From: Dryomyza anilis
Taxonomy: Eukaryota > Arthropoda > Insecta > Diptera > Dryomyzidae
DNA: 64,000 bases
Assembly: GCA_951804985.1 (NCBI GenBank)
Contig: OX638131.1
Location: 36,363,544-36,427,543, forward strand
Direction: 5' to 3'
Part shown: in pieces, positions 9,181 through 22,045 of the stretch
How the letters are laid out: every line of letters starts with the position of its first letter
Position numbering within the stretch: the stretch's first letter is position 1
Made by a program: the position numbers and the translations under genes
The notes under the pieces: model-generated
Database searches by the model: none
What the model saw: the letters and a program-made list of their open reading frames with translations, nothing else
Told to the model about the DNA's origin: nothing

Positions 9181-12093
9181 CACGAAGCGGCGTCAAGGTG
9201 AGAGCTTGCAGCGAATGAATGCCGGAAAACAAGCAGACGATGTAATTTTTGTTTGCGCGCATATTATTCCCATTTGGTATATGCCAAGATATACACTTTT
9301 AGAGCTTGATCATCCTCTATGTGTGTCGTCATAAATGGTGATGATGGTAATGGTTGAATATTTAATAATGCTTCCAACTTCATCATCAGAAAAGTATATG
9401 TTATGTAGTTTCACAAGAATGTATAACATGCTTTTTGAATTAACTGAATGAGAATTATAAAGACTGTGAAGACAATAAAGGAACTTTTAAAAATACTTTA
9501 AATACTATTAGTTTGATATTTATAGTTTGATATTTATGCGAAGTCCTTAATTAGTTTTAGAATCAAATCGCATTTTTAGCGAATGTGTTTGCTAAATACA
9601 TAAGAACTCGTTGCTAGACCAGTTTATAGTACACAATTATTTATGGTTGCTGTATTTGCGTGGTTTATTTTTTAAGTGCTGTCACAAAATTTGAATGTAC
9701 GAGAAATTAAAAAAAAATTTCAATAAAGCAACAAGATCTAACCTTTTGATCATAGTAAGTTCGAGAAAGTTTCGTGAAATCGAATATCTCCGAGACATGG
9801 TAGACTGGGATAATACAGTAAAATTAGTAAATATAAAATGTATCATTACTTGATACAAGTATCGTAATATAATTTGGTAGCATCACACAAAAAAAAGAGA
9901 AATGGTTGACCTAAAAAAGCAGATGAGGTATAAGTACAGACTACCATCTCAAAATTAATTCAATTAACGATATAAATTACTAACTTTCATATATATTTGG
10001 TAGTATTTAAAATATGCTCTTTTAACATATTATTGGTCGAAAGTTGAATAACAAAATATTATAATTTTTGTGCATGAGAAATTACTGAAAATCTTTAACA
10101 GAACTTTTCTCCAAAAGTTTACCTACATTATATAACAAACTGAGTATCAATAAGAATTAAAATCTTTTAACTATGCAGTAATGATACCTCATTATACATG
10201 AGTATTTTCTCACTTATATAATTAATACTTATATAATTGTATTATTTCTTATTGATTACTTCTCGTAACAGTCTTACAAAATGCGTTTTTCCAAGTATGC
10301 AAACATACGAAGTGAAATGAATACCCTTAATGTAAGTACAACCTTCAGAACGAATCTTCAAGGAAATATTTATAAACCTTTGTTTATAAAAAAACACATT
10401 TATATACTTAAAAAATAATTGTTGATATTTAATATGATTACAAAAGTAAAGAAAAAAAAATACTAAAACTCATTTTAAACAGCAACAACTATGTAGGGTC
10501 CACTTCCTCTACCTTCTTGTATGTTTCTACTTTGATACGTTCATTTCCCACGCGTGTTTTTATATTTTTCTTTATGTAATAAGATGCCAAAAAAGCAGAC
10601 ATATTTTTTTTGTAGCTTTGAATAAAAATATCTTTATAAAGAAAACTACATTCATGCACAAAAATAATAAAAAAAATAATAATACATATACTGCAAAAGC
10701 CTTGAGTGTAGTTGAAAGTTAAGGACCCGCAGAGAACTCAACTGCGTTAAAGCTACCTTCTTTCTGCAGGCACCAACCAGCACTATTTCTGTTTCTTTGC
10801 CTGCGCGCAGCACCTACGGTTGTTTTTAATTATTTAGATTCATTTTTCGCCTTTCCTTTGAAGAAAGAATGAAATATTTCGTCCTGAATTCATATGCGTT
10901 TGAGAATTTGCTTATATAAAAGCAGTCTTCTTGAAAATAAGACCAAAATGAAGATGGTAGAGTGGTAGAGCCGTGCAGCTTTTTTTTTTCTTCTGCTGTA
11001 ATTTTATTTTTCACTAACAAAGATGACGATGTGGTGTTCTTTGTACGCAGGATAGAATAGTTCACCGCAGGCTCAACCATTAAAGTGTTGTGAGTATATA
11101 AAACTGTTGTGAGTTTTGAGTTAATGGGCATGAGATAAACGTTGTGTTTAAGAAGTAGAACATTGGAAAAAGTGTAGAATGTTTGATTTTTATTAATTTT
11201 TATATTTTATAATTTTGGATGACTTTGAAAAGATGTAGCTTGTAGTAATCGAGTTTTGTTATTACATTTGATTTGATTGTAAAATGTTAGGAGTTGCAAG
11301 GAGGTAGATTTTAGGAATATGTATGATAATTTTAATTTATTTAATAGCATTTAATATCAAGGATTGAAACCTTAACGAATATCGGTTTCGGTTATGATGT
11401 CAATCCTTGTTTAATATGCCAAGTTGCGATTTTTTTTGTATGTTATCAGAATATCAGAGTAATATTAAATAAAAAGGCATAACATAAAATGTATGAACCA
11501 ATATCCTGTAAATATTACAACGAATTATACCAAAATTCTTCAATCCGTAAAATACTTCGGTGATTAAAAATAAAGTACTAAACGAATAATTTTAATATTA
11601 AAGATTTCGATATATTTAATTTATTGAAAATACAAACTGATAGAAAATACAGAAATTGAAAAAACTCTACCCTCAAAATTAAGTGTTTGTAACAGTAGTA
11701 AAAATGTTGCTAAAATAGCAAAAATATTTTCTGAAATGAGAAATGTGCCGGATTTTGCTGAAAGACTTTTTTGATGCTATTAGAGCAGACAATTTTAGCT
11801 TTTTTAACTAATTTTTTGCTGTTATTCAAATTCATAAAAAACAAAAATAAATAAATAAATAAAAATTCTTTTTCTGAACATTTTTGGTTTTATTTCGTAT
11901 ATATTTTCATGTTTATATATTTTTTAAATTTACTCTATTCCACTTTACACATTATATATGATATTTTTCCCTATCCTTCTTGCATTCACTAACTATTGGA
12001 ACCTTGCATGCGTGCATTATTATTACATGGAAGAAATATTGGTTTTAAATCAATTGTTTTTCAAAAAACAGTCTACGAATTATAGACCCATTA

Positions 12094-12516
12094 CCCTAGT
12101 AGAAATTTACCCGATGTGCCATCGAGAAATGATCGGGTTTTCGTTGGGTAAGCCCTATTAGAAAAAATATGATCATTGTCTTTGCATGCCCTTATCATGC
12201 TTACCATAGCAGGGTTTACATTATCTAAACAGTCAATGTTCCCGATCATAGCTACATTACTTGTTCCTCATAACGAAATTAGCATCAGTCAATGATCGAG
12301 ATTAATGAGTGAAACCCTATTATGCTCGGGCTCAGACAAGGCAATTGTCGGGTAAATATTAAAATGGGGAATTGCCCGATCAATACATGATCATGGGTCA
12401 ATACATGAACAGTACACTGCGTTACAAGGACATTATGGTCCTCGTTATATCCCGATCATCTCAAATAATGACATGATCACTTCATGACCATGGCCCTACC
12501 AAAATTTCTACTAGGG
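12094..12516. mobile_element. MITE with CCCTAGTAGAAATTT termini
   Basis: Perfect 15 bp inverted ends CCCTAGTAGAAATTT and AAATTTCTACTAGGG, flanked by TA (12092-12093, 12517-12518). The interior is full of GATCATG and CATGATC palindromes, also scattered at 1640-1810, 15740-15830, 27480-27560 and 50900-51000 as decayed relatives. 423 bp, no ORF of note beyond a 67-codon ORF that overlaps its left end. Confidence 0.88.
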
Positions 12517-14559
12517 TAGCTGCCGCTAATGTGACTATGGCGTCATCTATTGCATTTTCGGTACACTAGCGATATGCTTAGCAGGGACACGACCCGTTCT
12601 TGTACGCACTAGTTTTCTAGAAAACGGTTCGTTATGTCAATTAAAAGGAAGCTGTAATTACTAGTTAAAGTTTGGTAAAATTTAAGAATCAGCGTTTAAT
12701 CAGCTATTAATAACAAATTATTAATTTTGAGTGTTGGATTGTTATATCTGTATTAATATTTTTTTTTATCATGGTATGATTGGTATTGACCATACTTTGT
12801 TCGTGGCAGTCTTTATCGTAATCATAACATGGTTCTTTTTTTGGTTTTTCATAAATAAAATCATATTATAAAAAATAGTCTACTATAATATGATTTTAGC
12901 GACCTTATTATTGTTGAAATTAAATTGGAAATACAATACTTTGATTGTGGCAACCATGTCGCGATCTTGTCGCAACCATATTATTTCTCTGCGTGTACCA
13001 CCCTAATTATTTTTTTTCAGAATTTAAAAATCGAAATATTATTTTTTTTTTTAACTTAAAAAGTAGAGTTTATTTTATTTAAAAATCGACTTCAAATTGT
13101 CTATGGATATGCGCCAATGAATGTAAACTTTGAACTATATAATTTTATAATTTTACAGAAAACTTAATTTTCTCCAGCTAATTTGCTTAAAGTACTCCCC
13201 CTTTTATATGTCATACAGGAGTAATTTTTGTTAAACAATTTCATAATTTAAGCAACAATATATTTTAAGGTTTTAAAAATGAAATTACATATTAATATAA
13301 GAAACCCTTAGCGTCAGATAGACGAACTGTACACATTTTTTGTTCTCTTTTTGTTTTCGGAAAACCGATTGAAATACTACAATGTTACATTGAAAAAAAC
13401 TTTAATATTTTATCATCATTCGTTGATACAACAAATATTTTAATTAACGTAACAAATTTATTTTTAAATGTACAATATATTTGCTATTTGGAAAATGAAA
13501 ATGATTTTCGCAATGATTTTAACAAGCCATCATTGTTACAGCAAACACGTTTATTGAATTGACGAAAAGCTAGTTGAAATTGCAATTTGTTAAAAAAAAT
13601 TTTTTTTCTATGTATATAAATAAATGCAAATGATAATGAATAAGAACGAATGGCAACAAGCACAAATGCATATAAAAGCATACAATGGTGATAAAAGTAC
13701 AGAGTTGCCCCGAAGCTATTATCAGCAGTTTTTTTTTTTTTTTTTTTTGTTGGTTTTTATTTTTTTATAGGACTGCATTAAACGTCGCAAATGCAAGAAA
13801 TGGCATTGACAGCAAAAACGGTAGGTACTACTACTACGTGCAACACGTAGACAGTTGATTTACGCTATTCACATTGTACATTGTATGTGTTGCTGTCTAA
13901 CACAACCATTATGTCGTCTCACTCGCACTCGCTCTCGCACACTCTCGTCCCTTTTATGACAGTGCAAAATGTCAACTTTTCGTCGTTTAACAGAAAGAAA
14001 TTTGTTAAAAGTAGAAATCATCAAGATTTAACCTTTCAGCTGCTCTGACTGTTGCTATAGCTATTGTTTTTGTTGTTTTAGATTATATTGTTGCAATTTT
14101 TAATGTCACATACAGGATATACATGGAAATGTATTTTTAAATACAACCGAAGGATGTCGCATCAACAATAAAATGTCTGTTTTGTGGACTGTATTTTGCT
14201 TGTGAAGAACAAAAAATACAAAAAATTTAGAAAAAAAATTTAGCTACGTGCTGTATAAGCGGAAAAGTTGGAAACTTTGTGTTAAGTGCTGCATTTGCAT
14301 TAAGCTACACTTTGCGGAGCCCATGACAGTTTTTGGCGATTCTAGTCTGAAGCGGGTTTTACAATGTACAGTGTTGCGGTTGACACTTTTATGGCATGAA
14401 ATTTTGTAACCCTGTTAAGTTCTAAAGAAAGAGCAAACAAAAAGTTGACGGTCTTGCTATTTTTATATTGCTATCCTCCAAAAATTAGTAACAAAATACA
14501 GTGTTTTTTAAAGCTAATTCTATGTTTGATTTTGGGGAGCCGTTCAATACTTCTTCGAT

Positions 14560-15200
14560 AATTCTTCCCCAAGATAATTCTTCGACGGACAATTCATCCC
14601 CGGATATTTCTTCCACGAACTATTCACCCCAGGCCATTCATATCCTGGCCATTCAACACCAGGCCTTTCATTTCCAGACAATGCATCCCAAGACAATACT
14701 TCCTCTGACAGAATTGTTCAGGGAAGAATTGTCTTGGGCAAGTATTGTTCATGAAGATATTTCTTCCACGAACTATTCACCCCCAGGCCATTTATTTCCT
14801 GGCCATTCAACACCAGGCCTTTCATTTCCAGACAATGCATCCCAAGACAATACTTCCTCTGGCAGAATTGTCCAGGGAAGAATTGTCTTGGGCAAGTATT
14901 GTTCAAGAAGATATTTCTTCCACGAACTATTCACCCCCAGGCCATTCATTTCCTGGCCATTCAACCCAGGCCTTTCATTTCCAGACAATGCATCCCAAGA
15001 CAATACTTCCTCTGGAAGAATTGTCCAGGGAAGAATTGTCTCGGGCAAGTATTGTTCAAGAAGAATTTCCCCTGAATGAATTGACGCTATCTCTCGGTAT
15101 ACAATGTAATTCATCCCAATACAAACATCTCCGGGGCGAATTGTCCAGGGAAGAATTGTCTCGGGTAAGTATTGTCCAAGAAGAATTGCCCATGACGAAT
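14560..15200. repeat. Minisatellite cluster 1: 153-154 bp tandem units plus GAAGAATTGTCC units
   Basis: TTCCACGAACTATTCACCCC recurs at 14611, 14764 and 14918, giving a period of 153-154 bp and about three copies. Each holds GACAATGCATCCCAAGACAA and GGGAAGAATTGTC. Shorter GAATTGTC units flank it. Three overlapping long ORFs (14501-15079 and 14745-15218 plus, 14773-15249 minus) are by-products: they are open on both strands and translate to repeated DNSS/REELS-type sequence. Confidence 0.85.
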
Positions 15201-15823
15201 AGGAAACCTCGAGAGTAAAACATTGCCTTGAAAAATCTCTATCCCCCAATTAGGTTGAGAATGCGTTTGATGGCGTAAATAAGCACTTGAAAATTGAAAT
15301 AAGGAATACTATTTTCAGCAATAAAAATGTTTTATTTGGCAATATAGTCCAACTCTTATCCAATTTTTGATGCCCTCCAAATAGTACGATTTCTTCAAGC
15401 CCTCAAAATATACCTTTTTCTTTTCGATCAATTCTTCATTCGAATCTCTAGCTTCCGAGCCATTTTATTATGTTTGAAAACAGCAACTAGTCGCTGGGGG
15501 CGCTAAATTAAAAGAATATGCTAAATGAGGGAGCAATTCATAACATAAGTCTGATGGAAGAGAGGTTTTTTTTCGTAAAATGGGGTCGTTTTGGTTTATA
15601 ATCGGCGTCGAATCGATCCAATCACTCCTTTCACATCATTCACATAGATTCAAAGTCTAACTAAATTTATAAGATTCCACTTAGATTCAACTCCACTAGA
15701 TTCCACTAAGATATCATTTTTACCATATTAGAGTAGACATGATATGACCTGATCATGTTGGTCATGGAACCATTAGGGTTATGACAAGGACAATTATTGC
15801 ATTGATTAGTTTCCGAACATGGA

Positions 15824-16126
15824 AATAATAATAATAATTTGGCACTACAGTCCTATAAGAACTTAGGTCGAGCTCTCTCTTTTGAGCTGTGCGTGTTATA
15901 TTTGTACTCAATGTGGTGGGATCTACAGTTTATTCCCGAATCCGAACGGCGGGTGAGAGCTTTTCATTGGCAATGTTTTACTCTCGTAGGTTTGCCATTT
16001 ACTGCCGAGAGGTAGCGCGGTACAGAAAAATGTTTCTATGAAAAGATGTTGTTAGCCCCAGCCCTGGCATGAACCGGGGACCTTTCGGCTCGCAGTCCAA
16101 CGCACTAACCACTGATCTGCCGCGGC
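15824..16126 (-). mobile_element. tRNA-headed SINE copy 2
   Basis: Minus-strand copy: (AAT)n at 15824-15838, body from TTTGGCACTACAGTCC, tRNA-like head ending CGCGGC at 16126. The B-box complement is slightly mutated (GGCATGAACCGG). A target duplication is not clear. Confidence 0.88.
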
Positions 16127-16799
16127 TATTAGAAGAAATTCTATTAGAGTATATTCAAATACTTTTCGAAGACCAACAATATTAATTTCTTTAATTTTTA
16201 TTTCCTTATATGCTACAAAAAAAAAAAAAATTTAATCTGATGGTTGATTGCTGACATATGTAGTTGCCACAACTATGATTTTATCGTAGACACAAACCAA
16301 ATTCTTGTATTTTTGAAATAGTCAAAACTAGAACACATTAGATTCAAAAATTGAATAAGTTGGTTAACAATGCAGCTGGTTGTTACTGTTCCAACTGTTT
16401 ATAAATATATATGTCAAAAAGTTTTAAGATATTAAATTGTTGAAATAATTTCCAACATTCATATAAAAACTTCAAATATTTCAAAAAATCATTTCTCTCA
16501 AAATTAAACCTCAGTTCAACCAAGGCAGTTCAACAAACTCTAAAAATGTATTATTCAAAAGGCTAATAACACGTTTTACTCTGCTAAATCTGAGTACCAA
16601 AATAAAAAACAAATGTTTTTTTTTTTTTTATATAATAAAATATAAAATTTTAATCAACTTCAACCCATATATGTAAATAGAAGTACAAAGACATATTGTC
16701 GTAGAGTAGATAAATAAAATTGAGAAAAAAAGATAGTTTTCGTCACACTCCCTTCTAACTTTAACAAATCTCTGCACATCAATTTAACTTCTCGTCCCA

Positions 16800-17340
16800 C
16801 TCTGCATCTTCAATGCGACAACAGTGTTGCCAACACTTCGTTTCGTATTCAAATGGCATACGTTCATCATCATCACATCAGTGGGTTGGGTTTCATGCCA
16901 TTATTTATACTATTTCTGTGCTATGTCTGAGCTGTGATTGCTTCAAAGCTACTCGTTCCCTACACCTCCAGTTCTTCTATTTCTTTTATGTGTATTGCTC
17001 TCTGCTTGTTGTCCGCAACCCTCATCAGCAACATTTAAAAACATTTCAAATGGACAACACTGTTTTTAGCGGGATTTGCAGATTTGTTATGCGAAAAATG
17101 TTGCCAACTGTCAGTGGCTGTAATGAAGGCAAAAGACATTTGGAGCTACGTGCCGGCAGTGCTTCGACACCGGTTCCATCGGTGGCACATGGCTCGTCAT
17201 CTTCCCAACTACTACTGCAGACCGTGCTCTGATGAAAGCACAAAATGTCAAAATCACAATCCACTAGTGGTATATAGTGGTAGCAGTAGTAAAACGGTTA
17301 AAATAGGGCGTTATTAAGGTGGAGGTTGGTCCGACGGCCT
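16800..17340. other. Less AT-rich intronic patch with no assigned function
   Basis: The base composition is more balanced than in the flanking DNA. ORFs are open on both strands (139 codons plus at 16813-17232; 72 minus at 17046-17264) but show no domain I recognise and no consistent splice sites. It could be conserved intronic regulatory DNA, or a diverged old insertion. Confidence 0.35.
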
Positions 17341-18039
17341 ACTAAAGTGCCAAAGAAAGCGCAGGGCTTTTGTAAAAATCTTGCTGAAATGATTGACGAT
17401 GAAACTTTTCAGCTGCTCGTCGGCTTGTCATTATGCTCACACTACTTATAAAGACCCCCCTTCCCCGAATCCAGTAAATAGGTGTGAGGTCAGGTATAGT
17501 CTAAGCTGGATGCTAGTGTGAAACACACGTCGTTGTCGTCATCGTGTTGATGGCTCTGGTACGTTTTGCTTTGGTCCGGTCCATCTGCATTTAATCCTAT
17601 TATGTTGTGTAGGTTTTTATAACCTTTTTTTCTTTAGTGGCCATTGTAATGTGGGGAGGTTCTTGTTTCAGTGGCGCAGTGTAAGTAATTCTTTATGTAT
17701 TTCGTAGTATTATGCAAATACTTAATGTGGACTACAAACGACACATTTGAGCAAGGGCTGGGAATTTGCAAGGATACATAAAGATGATAAATGAAGATGT
17801 AACAATGTGTATTTTCAAATTAAGCTTAAGCTTAACTTAATTTACAAACTAAATGCAGCGTTAAAATTCAATAATTCAGAATTTATAAATTGGTCTTATT
17901 AATGTTCTAAAACTCGGAATAAAATTTAAAAAAACAGGCTTAATAAAAAAAAAAAGTTAAAAATATCAAATATAATTATATTAGGCAAATTCAGATATCG
18001 TTTATCGAAAGATTTTCAGCAGAAAAGAGCGGAGTTTGT

Positions 18040-18860
18040 TTCAAAATATGTCGGGAATATTTCTTTTTTTAAAAACCATCTTCCAATAACCTGTGTGTTT
18101 GCCAAAAATATGACTGAAATATCCAGAACACCGCCAAAAGTTTTGTCTCGGGCCCTATATAAAGTTTTTGGCAGGATTCTGAACAGTAAAAGGCAGATTT
18201 TGTATCAACATTCTTTTTGTTCACTTTCCATTCCTAAAAGATGCCCTTAATATGCATTTACAATTAAAGGTGTGTGCGAGTTCGAATAAATTGCTGCCTA
18301 AAATAAATTGTACGGGTTTTCATTCGATTGCCATTCGGTAACCGGTAATTTTTAAAGTCTCTAATAAATCGATTATCTTATATTTGTTTGCTGTATAGTT
18401 CAAAGAAAACGCTGTATTTCCGACAAAATTTAGCTAAGTCAGCAATTTAGTCGAACTCGCACACACCCTAAGTATGTTTATAGTTAAAACTCGTTGAAAT
18501 GGAATATAACTCTATTTAAAATATTTTTTTTTTTAACAATTCAATTTTTTTATTCCCAAATGTATTCCCAAAATATTCACAAAATGTTTGGCAGGGTCGA
18601 GTTAGCTTTTATGGAATATTCCTGTATAATTCCAGATTTGTTTCAGGAATATTTCTGGCATATTTTCAGCAAATAAATGGAGGTTTGTGGAAGTGTATGG
18701 CAGATTAGAAAATTGTATGTAATTTTAAAGGCAGATTACCTGCATATTTTGCAAACGGGCATCTTTTGACACATACTCTGCCTTTATCTGTTTGAAATAT
18801 GTCGAAAAAATGTTTCTAAACTACTCTTAGACTGTCAAAATTATTGTCTGTGATTGACAG
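18040..18860. repeat. Diverged dispersed repeat related to 52700-53090
   Basis: Shares blocks such as TGTTTGCC-AAATATG, CTGTTTGAAATATGTCGAAA and TTTTGTCT(C/T)GGG with 52850-53100. Internal parts are repeated inverted (GGCAGATTTTGTATCAAC type). Old and fragmentary. Confidence 0.45.
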
Positions 18861-19460
18861 ACTCGATAATAAATACAATTTCAGTTCTAAAGAGAACATA
18901 ATTATTTTAACCTTATTTTCTGGTTTACTGAATGATTTGATGATAATGAATACAACAAGAAAATGATGAACTTAGAGCTGATAAACTTAGAGTGTATAAT
19001 ATAAATTGTTTTTTTTTTAAATATATGTTTTAGTTTCTAAATCGCTGGTATAGGTTTTTGAACTAAATACTGAGCCTAAATACTGACCTAAATACTGAAA
19101 ATCTCCAACAATTGCTTTTATATCTTAAATACTACATCGTGTCACATAGGTTTTGTAAAATCTACTAAAAATACATGAGTTCATTCCGATAACTCGTACA
19201 CGTAAAAACAACAAAAAATTACAACGGTTGCGACATACGAAAAATTACAGAAAAGTGCATTAAATACAAAATATGTTTCAAAAATAATTGATTCACAGCA
19301 AACATTTATAAACAAATATCAAACTGTGTCGAGGGGGTCACTTTACGAAAAAAAAAACCGTACGATATACATAAACATAACCTACTTTAAACTTAATTAT
19401 GCGCGCTCTCTCGAGGAATTCGAAAAAACGCGTAGTCTGGCAACATCTTACGAAACATAC

Positions 19461-19983
19461 CTTGTAAATACTGCGCCGGTTGCAGTCCGAACGCCTGCAG
19501 CTGCTGGAATATTTGCATTTGTTGTGCGGCCGAGGCCTGCATCGCATCGGCGGTCAAATATGCCGATGTATGGTGTTGCGGTGGTGGCGCAGGCGCCGCC
19601 AATAATCCAGCAGGTCGCACCGCAAGCGCCGTCGATGAAGGCACCATGGCGGCGGTAGCGTGCAACTGCGTTTGTGGCGGTGGTCCGGTGACGGCAGCCA
19701 AAGCAGCAGCCATCGATGCTGTAGCTGATGCATTGCGTGCCGCCGACAAAGAGGATGGAACTAACGAGGTGACAGCGCCGCCGTAGCCATTGCTGGATGG
19801 CGTTGTAATGGCCGCTATAGCGGCGCCAGAGTTGACATTGCCGGTGGCAGCAGGGCTGCTCAGTGCAGTGATGCTTGTGTGCAGATGCTGCATCTTCTTG
19901 AGGTCCTTCTCCTTCTGGGTGTCGGCGAATTTAACGACCAACGGCGCTGAGCAACCTTCCATGGTTTGACTTTGATGTAGAGT
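19461..19983 (-). CDS. bru2: Internal exon B of the Bruno/CELF protein: end of RRM2 and Ala/Thr/Ser/Pro-rich linker
   Basis: The 523 bp exon gives 174 codons plus one base. It opens TLHQSQTMEGCSAPLVVKF, which is beta-strand 4 of RRM2 and continues exon A exactly (GAIK then TLHQ, phase 0). RRM2 ends near residue 30 (ADTQKEKDLKKMQ). Residues about 36-150 are a low-complexity linker rich in Ala, Thr, Ser and Pro. It closes with a Gln/Leu-rich segment, QIFQQLQAFGLQPAQYLQ, at about 157-174. The acceptor cactctttcttacag^ACT has a good pyrimidine tract; the donor is CAAG^GTATGT. MEGCSAPLVVKFADTQKEK matches the CELF1/2 class; the CELF3-6 class has a GASSSLVVKFADTDKE-type sequence here. In CELF proteins the linker between RRM2 and RRM3 recruits partners and is poorly conserved. 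GC-rich codon use stands out from the AT-rich introns. Confidence 0.93.
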
Positions 19984-20089
19984 CTGTAAGAAAGAGTGAG
20001 ACGAGAGAATTAGACGTTACCCCAAGTCGGAATGTAAATTGTAAAAGTGTTGCATCAGGTGCTACTTATGCCGCCATTAGACGGCACCA

Positions 20090-20480
20090 CCTAATAAACA
20101 ATGCAGAACCACCCGCAACAGCAGCAGACACACTTAATTTGAGTTTCCGATCCGGCCAGAGCGGCTCGCCGCGTTGCCGCATAAACTTTTCTCCTCTGTG
20201 CCATTGTGCGTCCGGCATAAACGACGTCAGGTTGGCAACGCCGGGCCGTCCCGGTTAGCAGCCTAATTACTTTGTTGCTGTAATTGTTTGTGCAGCACCG
20301 CGAGTTGTGCCGCGCCGTAAGAATTACATTTGACGTAATTAAAGAGCACTTCGTTGGGTGTCCTGCCAAGGACTTCTTTGGCGCCAGACGGAAATGCACG
20401 GCAGCACCCGGAAGCACTGGCAGTGCATCTTGTTACAACTGCCAGGATGCGAAGGAAATTTGTTGCGGAAAATAAATTGA
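20090..20480. promoter_or_regulatory. GC-elevated intronic patch 0.1-0.5 kb upstream of exon B (candidate regulatory DNA)
   Basis: This non-repetitive stretch, with TTTGACGTAATTAAAG, GGCAACGCCGGGCC and TTGGCGCCAGACGG, stands out from the AT-rich intron and lies about 110-500 bp 5' of exon B on the transcribed strand. All frames give only short ORFs without domains. The position suggests splicing or transcriptional control elements, but this is inferred from composition and location only. Confidence 0.35.
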
Positions 20481-20639
20481 ACAAAAATAAAATGGATCAA
20501 CTTAAAAGCATAGCAACCGGAAGGTTTTTCAAAAGTGTTGGAAATTAAAAATTATTACGTGGAGAATATATTTTGAAAAATTCTTTTTTTATTTTTAGGT
20601 ATTAAAATTTTTCCTAGAATCAATTCTTATCTAAAAATA

Positions 20640-22045
20640 CTTCCTCAAGACATTTCTCCTCTGAGGCAATTGTTCCAAAGACACTTACTGGATATCTTCT
20701 AAAAGTAATAAGAAAAGTACTGTCCAGGGAGGAAGTGTGCGTGGATGAATTTTCCGGAGTAGAATTGTACGACACTCAAACTTACGTGAATTGTTTACGA
20801 ATAAGTTACGAAAAATAATTGAATAAGGAAGAATTGTCTCGCTGTCTGGGGTGGAATTGTCCGGGGATGAATTGTCCAACACTCAAACTTACGAGAATTG
20901 TTTATGAATAAATTAAAAAAAAAGAATGAACGAAGGAAGAATTGTCTCGCGAAGAACTGTCTGGGGAGGAATAGTCCGGGGAAGAATTGTTCGACTCTTA
21001 AACTTACGAGAATTGTTTATGAACAAGTTACGAAAATAAATTGACTGAGGAAGAATTGTCTAACGAAGAACTGTCTGAGGAGGAATTGTCGGGAGGAGAA
21101 TGGTCCACGAACTTATCTCTCAAACTTATGAGAACGAATAATAATTTTGATTTAAAAATTTTAATATTCAATTCAAGAAAACATTCGAATGTTTCAATTC
21201 TGATTTACATTCAAATGTCTACGAAAAGAATCGCTATTGATCCATGAATTTCAAATTAAATTCATAAAATAATAATTAATATATTAAGAAGATTTGTACA
21301 GGCAATAAATGTCTCGGGGAAGAATTGACTAAAGAAGAAATGTCCCGCTAAGAACTGGCTGGGGAGGAATTGGCCGGGGAAGAATTGTCCTGTCTGACTC
21401 TCAAACTTTTGTGAACTGTTTACGAATAAATTACAAAAAAGAATTGAATGAGGAAGAATTGTCTCATGAAGAACTTTCCGGGGAGGAATTGTCCAGGAAG
21501 AATTGTCCGGGACTAAAACATACGACAAAAATTTACGAATGAATTACAAATTATTTTGAAATAAAAAACTTGAATATTCAATACAGAAAATATTCGTATG
21601 TTTCAATACTGATTTACAATCAATTAGTCAACGAAAAAAATCGTTAAATAATCTATGAATTTAAATTAAATTTCGCGTAAAATAAAAATTATTGTTTTGA
21701 GCAGATTTGACAATAGATGTTTCGGGGAAGAATTGGATGAGGAAGAATTTCTCGAAAGAACTGTGCAGGAGGAAATACTGGAGAAAATTGTATAGGAAGA
21801 TTTGTCCGACGTTTAAACTTCTGAGAACTGTTTACGAATAAATTACGAAATGAATTGAATGGAAAAGAATTGTCTCGTCAAGAACTGTCCGGGAAGGAAT
21901 TGTCCAGGAAGAATTGTCCGGCACTAAAATTTACAACTAAGGTTTACGAATGAATTACGAATAATTTTGATATGATGAATTTAATATTCAATATAGGAAA
22001 CATTCGTATGTTTCAATTCTGATTTACATTCAATATGTCTACGAA
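20640..22045. repeat. Minisatellite cluster 2: GAAGAATTGTCC higher-order array
   Basis: Units such as GGAAGAATTGTCTCGCGAAG and GGAGGAATTGTCCGGGGAAG alternate with an ACTCTCAAACTTACGAGAA spacer and GAATTGTTTACGAATAA. About every 410 bp a longer segment recurs (near 21133, 21543 and 21957) containing TTTAATATTCAAT, ATTCG(A/T)ATGTTTCAAT and CTGATTTACA. This is a higher-order repeat with at least three periods. Short ORFs in it have no independent meaning. Confidence 0.85.

Larger units (their letters stand above)
6128..19460 (-). other. 13.3 kb intron between exons B and C
   Basis: Bounded by GTATGT (19460) and CAG (6128). It carries MITE-A copies near 7112-7308 and 7824-8027, an ATCGAT-rich repeat (7430-7650), a CCCTAGTAGAAATTT MITE (12094-12516), the GAAGAATTGTCC minisatellite (14560-15200), a SINE (15824-16126), a less AT-rich patch (16800-17340) and a diverged repeat (18040-18860) related to 52700-53090. 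The stretches 8030-12090 and 12520-14560 show nothing beyond AT-rich sequence, short homopolymers and diverged repeat fragments. No nested gene is recognisable. Confidence 0.8.

Noticed and set aside
14501..15249. Three overlapping ORFs of 157-192 codons
   Set aside because: They are translations of the tandem repeat, open on both strands at once, with repeated DNSS/REELS-type sequence and no domain.
19338..19460. ORF extension of exon B past its donor (MFRKMLPDY...)
   Set aside because: It begins at a GTATGT donor and the extension has no family similarity.
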